From positions 12,812,368 to 12,876,367 of the forward strand of contig NC_065919.1 in NCBI RefSeq assembly GCF_024586455.1: a stretch of 64,000 nucleotides of DNA, in the 5' to 3' direction. The notes beneath the pieces are model-generated. The model had not been told where the DNA came from and made no database searches. It saw only the letters and a program-made list of their open reading frames with translations. Positions within the stretch are counted from its first letter, which is position 1. The number at the start of each line of letters is the position of its first letter. A program made the translations under genes and the position numbers. This DNA comes from Bactrocera neohumeralis (taxonomy: Eukaryota > Arthropoda > Insecta > Diptera > Tephritidae). Shown piece after piece: positions 63,850-64,000 of this stretch.

Positions 63850-64000
63850 TAGGTTAGTCTGGTAGGCCAATGAGCCACGCATAGGCCTGTTTTGGTTCTT
63901 TATGATAGCAGATGGTATACTCTGTGGCCTCACTATCGACATCTCTTCTGGTGCCTCATACCGTGGGGCCCACAAATGTTTAAAACGTAGTCTAGCCCAT
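63850..64000. repeat. Possible dispersed repeat running off the window edge
   Basis: The last 150 bases change to near-balanced composition, starting with AGGTTAGTCTGGTAGGCC, with no reading frame. The AGGTTAG start is typical of repeats common in fly genomes. The element is cut by the window end, so its class and length are unknown. Confidence 0.35.

Noticed and set aside
1..64000. CRISPR arrays, operons, bacterial toxin or defence genes
   Set aside because: The window is a spliced insect genome segment; no spaced direct repeats or prokaryotic gene structure were found.

Overview
This window looks like nuclear DNA from a higher (schizophoran) fly, probably a tephritid fruit fly. It is about two-thirds A+T. 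Its genes have many short GT-AG introns and encode proteins that align along their length with Drosophila families. The non-coding DNA is full of short palindromic ACATATGT/TATGTACATA microsatellites and decayed insect transposons (Tc1, mariner, a non-LTR element, a TTAA-flanked MITE). The tephritid assignment is inference; the fly assignment is firm. Exon boundaries were read by eye from splice signals, reading phase and family similarity. Each multi-exon model closes in frame.

Layout, left to right: novel protein kinase C, Pkc98E type (+, 316-7140); an 8.3-kb AT-rich desert; the TORC1 GTPase RagA-B (+, 15462-16584), converging on the beta carbonic anhydrase CAHbeta (-, 17572-20773); a spacer with a MITE; the F-box/WD40 ubiquitin-ligase receptor slmb (-, 24165-32110); a small acylphosphatase gene (-, 33233-33744), divergent from a UBL7-like UBL-UBA gene (+, 34216-35570), which converges on a UBAP1-like ESCRT-I subunit (-, 36009-37879); a head-to-head pair of STAR/KH RNA-binding paralogues (-, 39064-40539; +, 41071-42564); a repeat-rich spacer; the snRNA-gene activator subunit Pbp95/SNAPC4 (+, 44546-47690); and the large HEAT-repeat gene Heatr5 (-, 49106-59233). 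The last 5 kb is mostly transposon remnants.

These are housekeeping and signalling genes, not an operon or a defence island. Several act in ubiquitin, endosome or TORC1 biology (slmb, the UBL7-like gene, UBAP1, Heatr5, RagA-B), but nothing in the sequence shows that they work as a unit. I found no CRISPR array, no recognisable tRNA or rRNA gene and no strong candidate for a new multi-gene system. The most interesting points are local: a 33-nt in-frame candidate exon in Heatr5; an inverted STAR gene duplication that keeps exon lengths and shares a promoter region with a perfect 20-bp palindrome; an slmb terminal intron that stays open if retained; and a non-LTR element nested in a mariner with a 15-bp target-site duplication.
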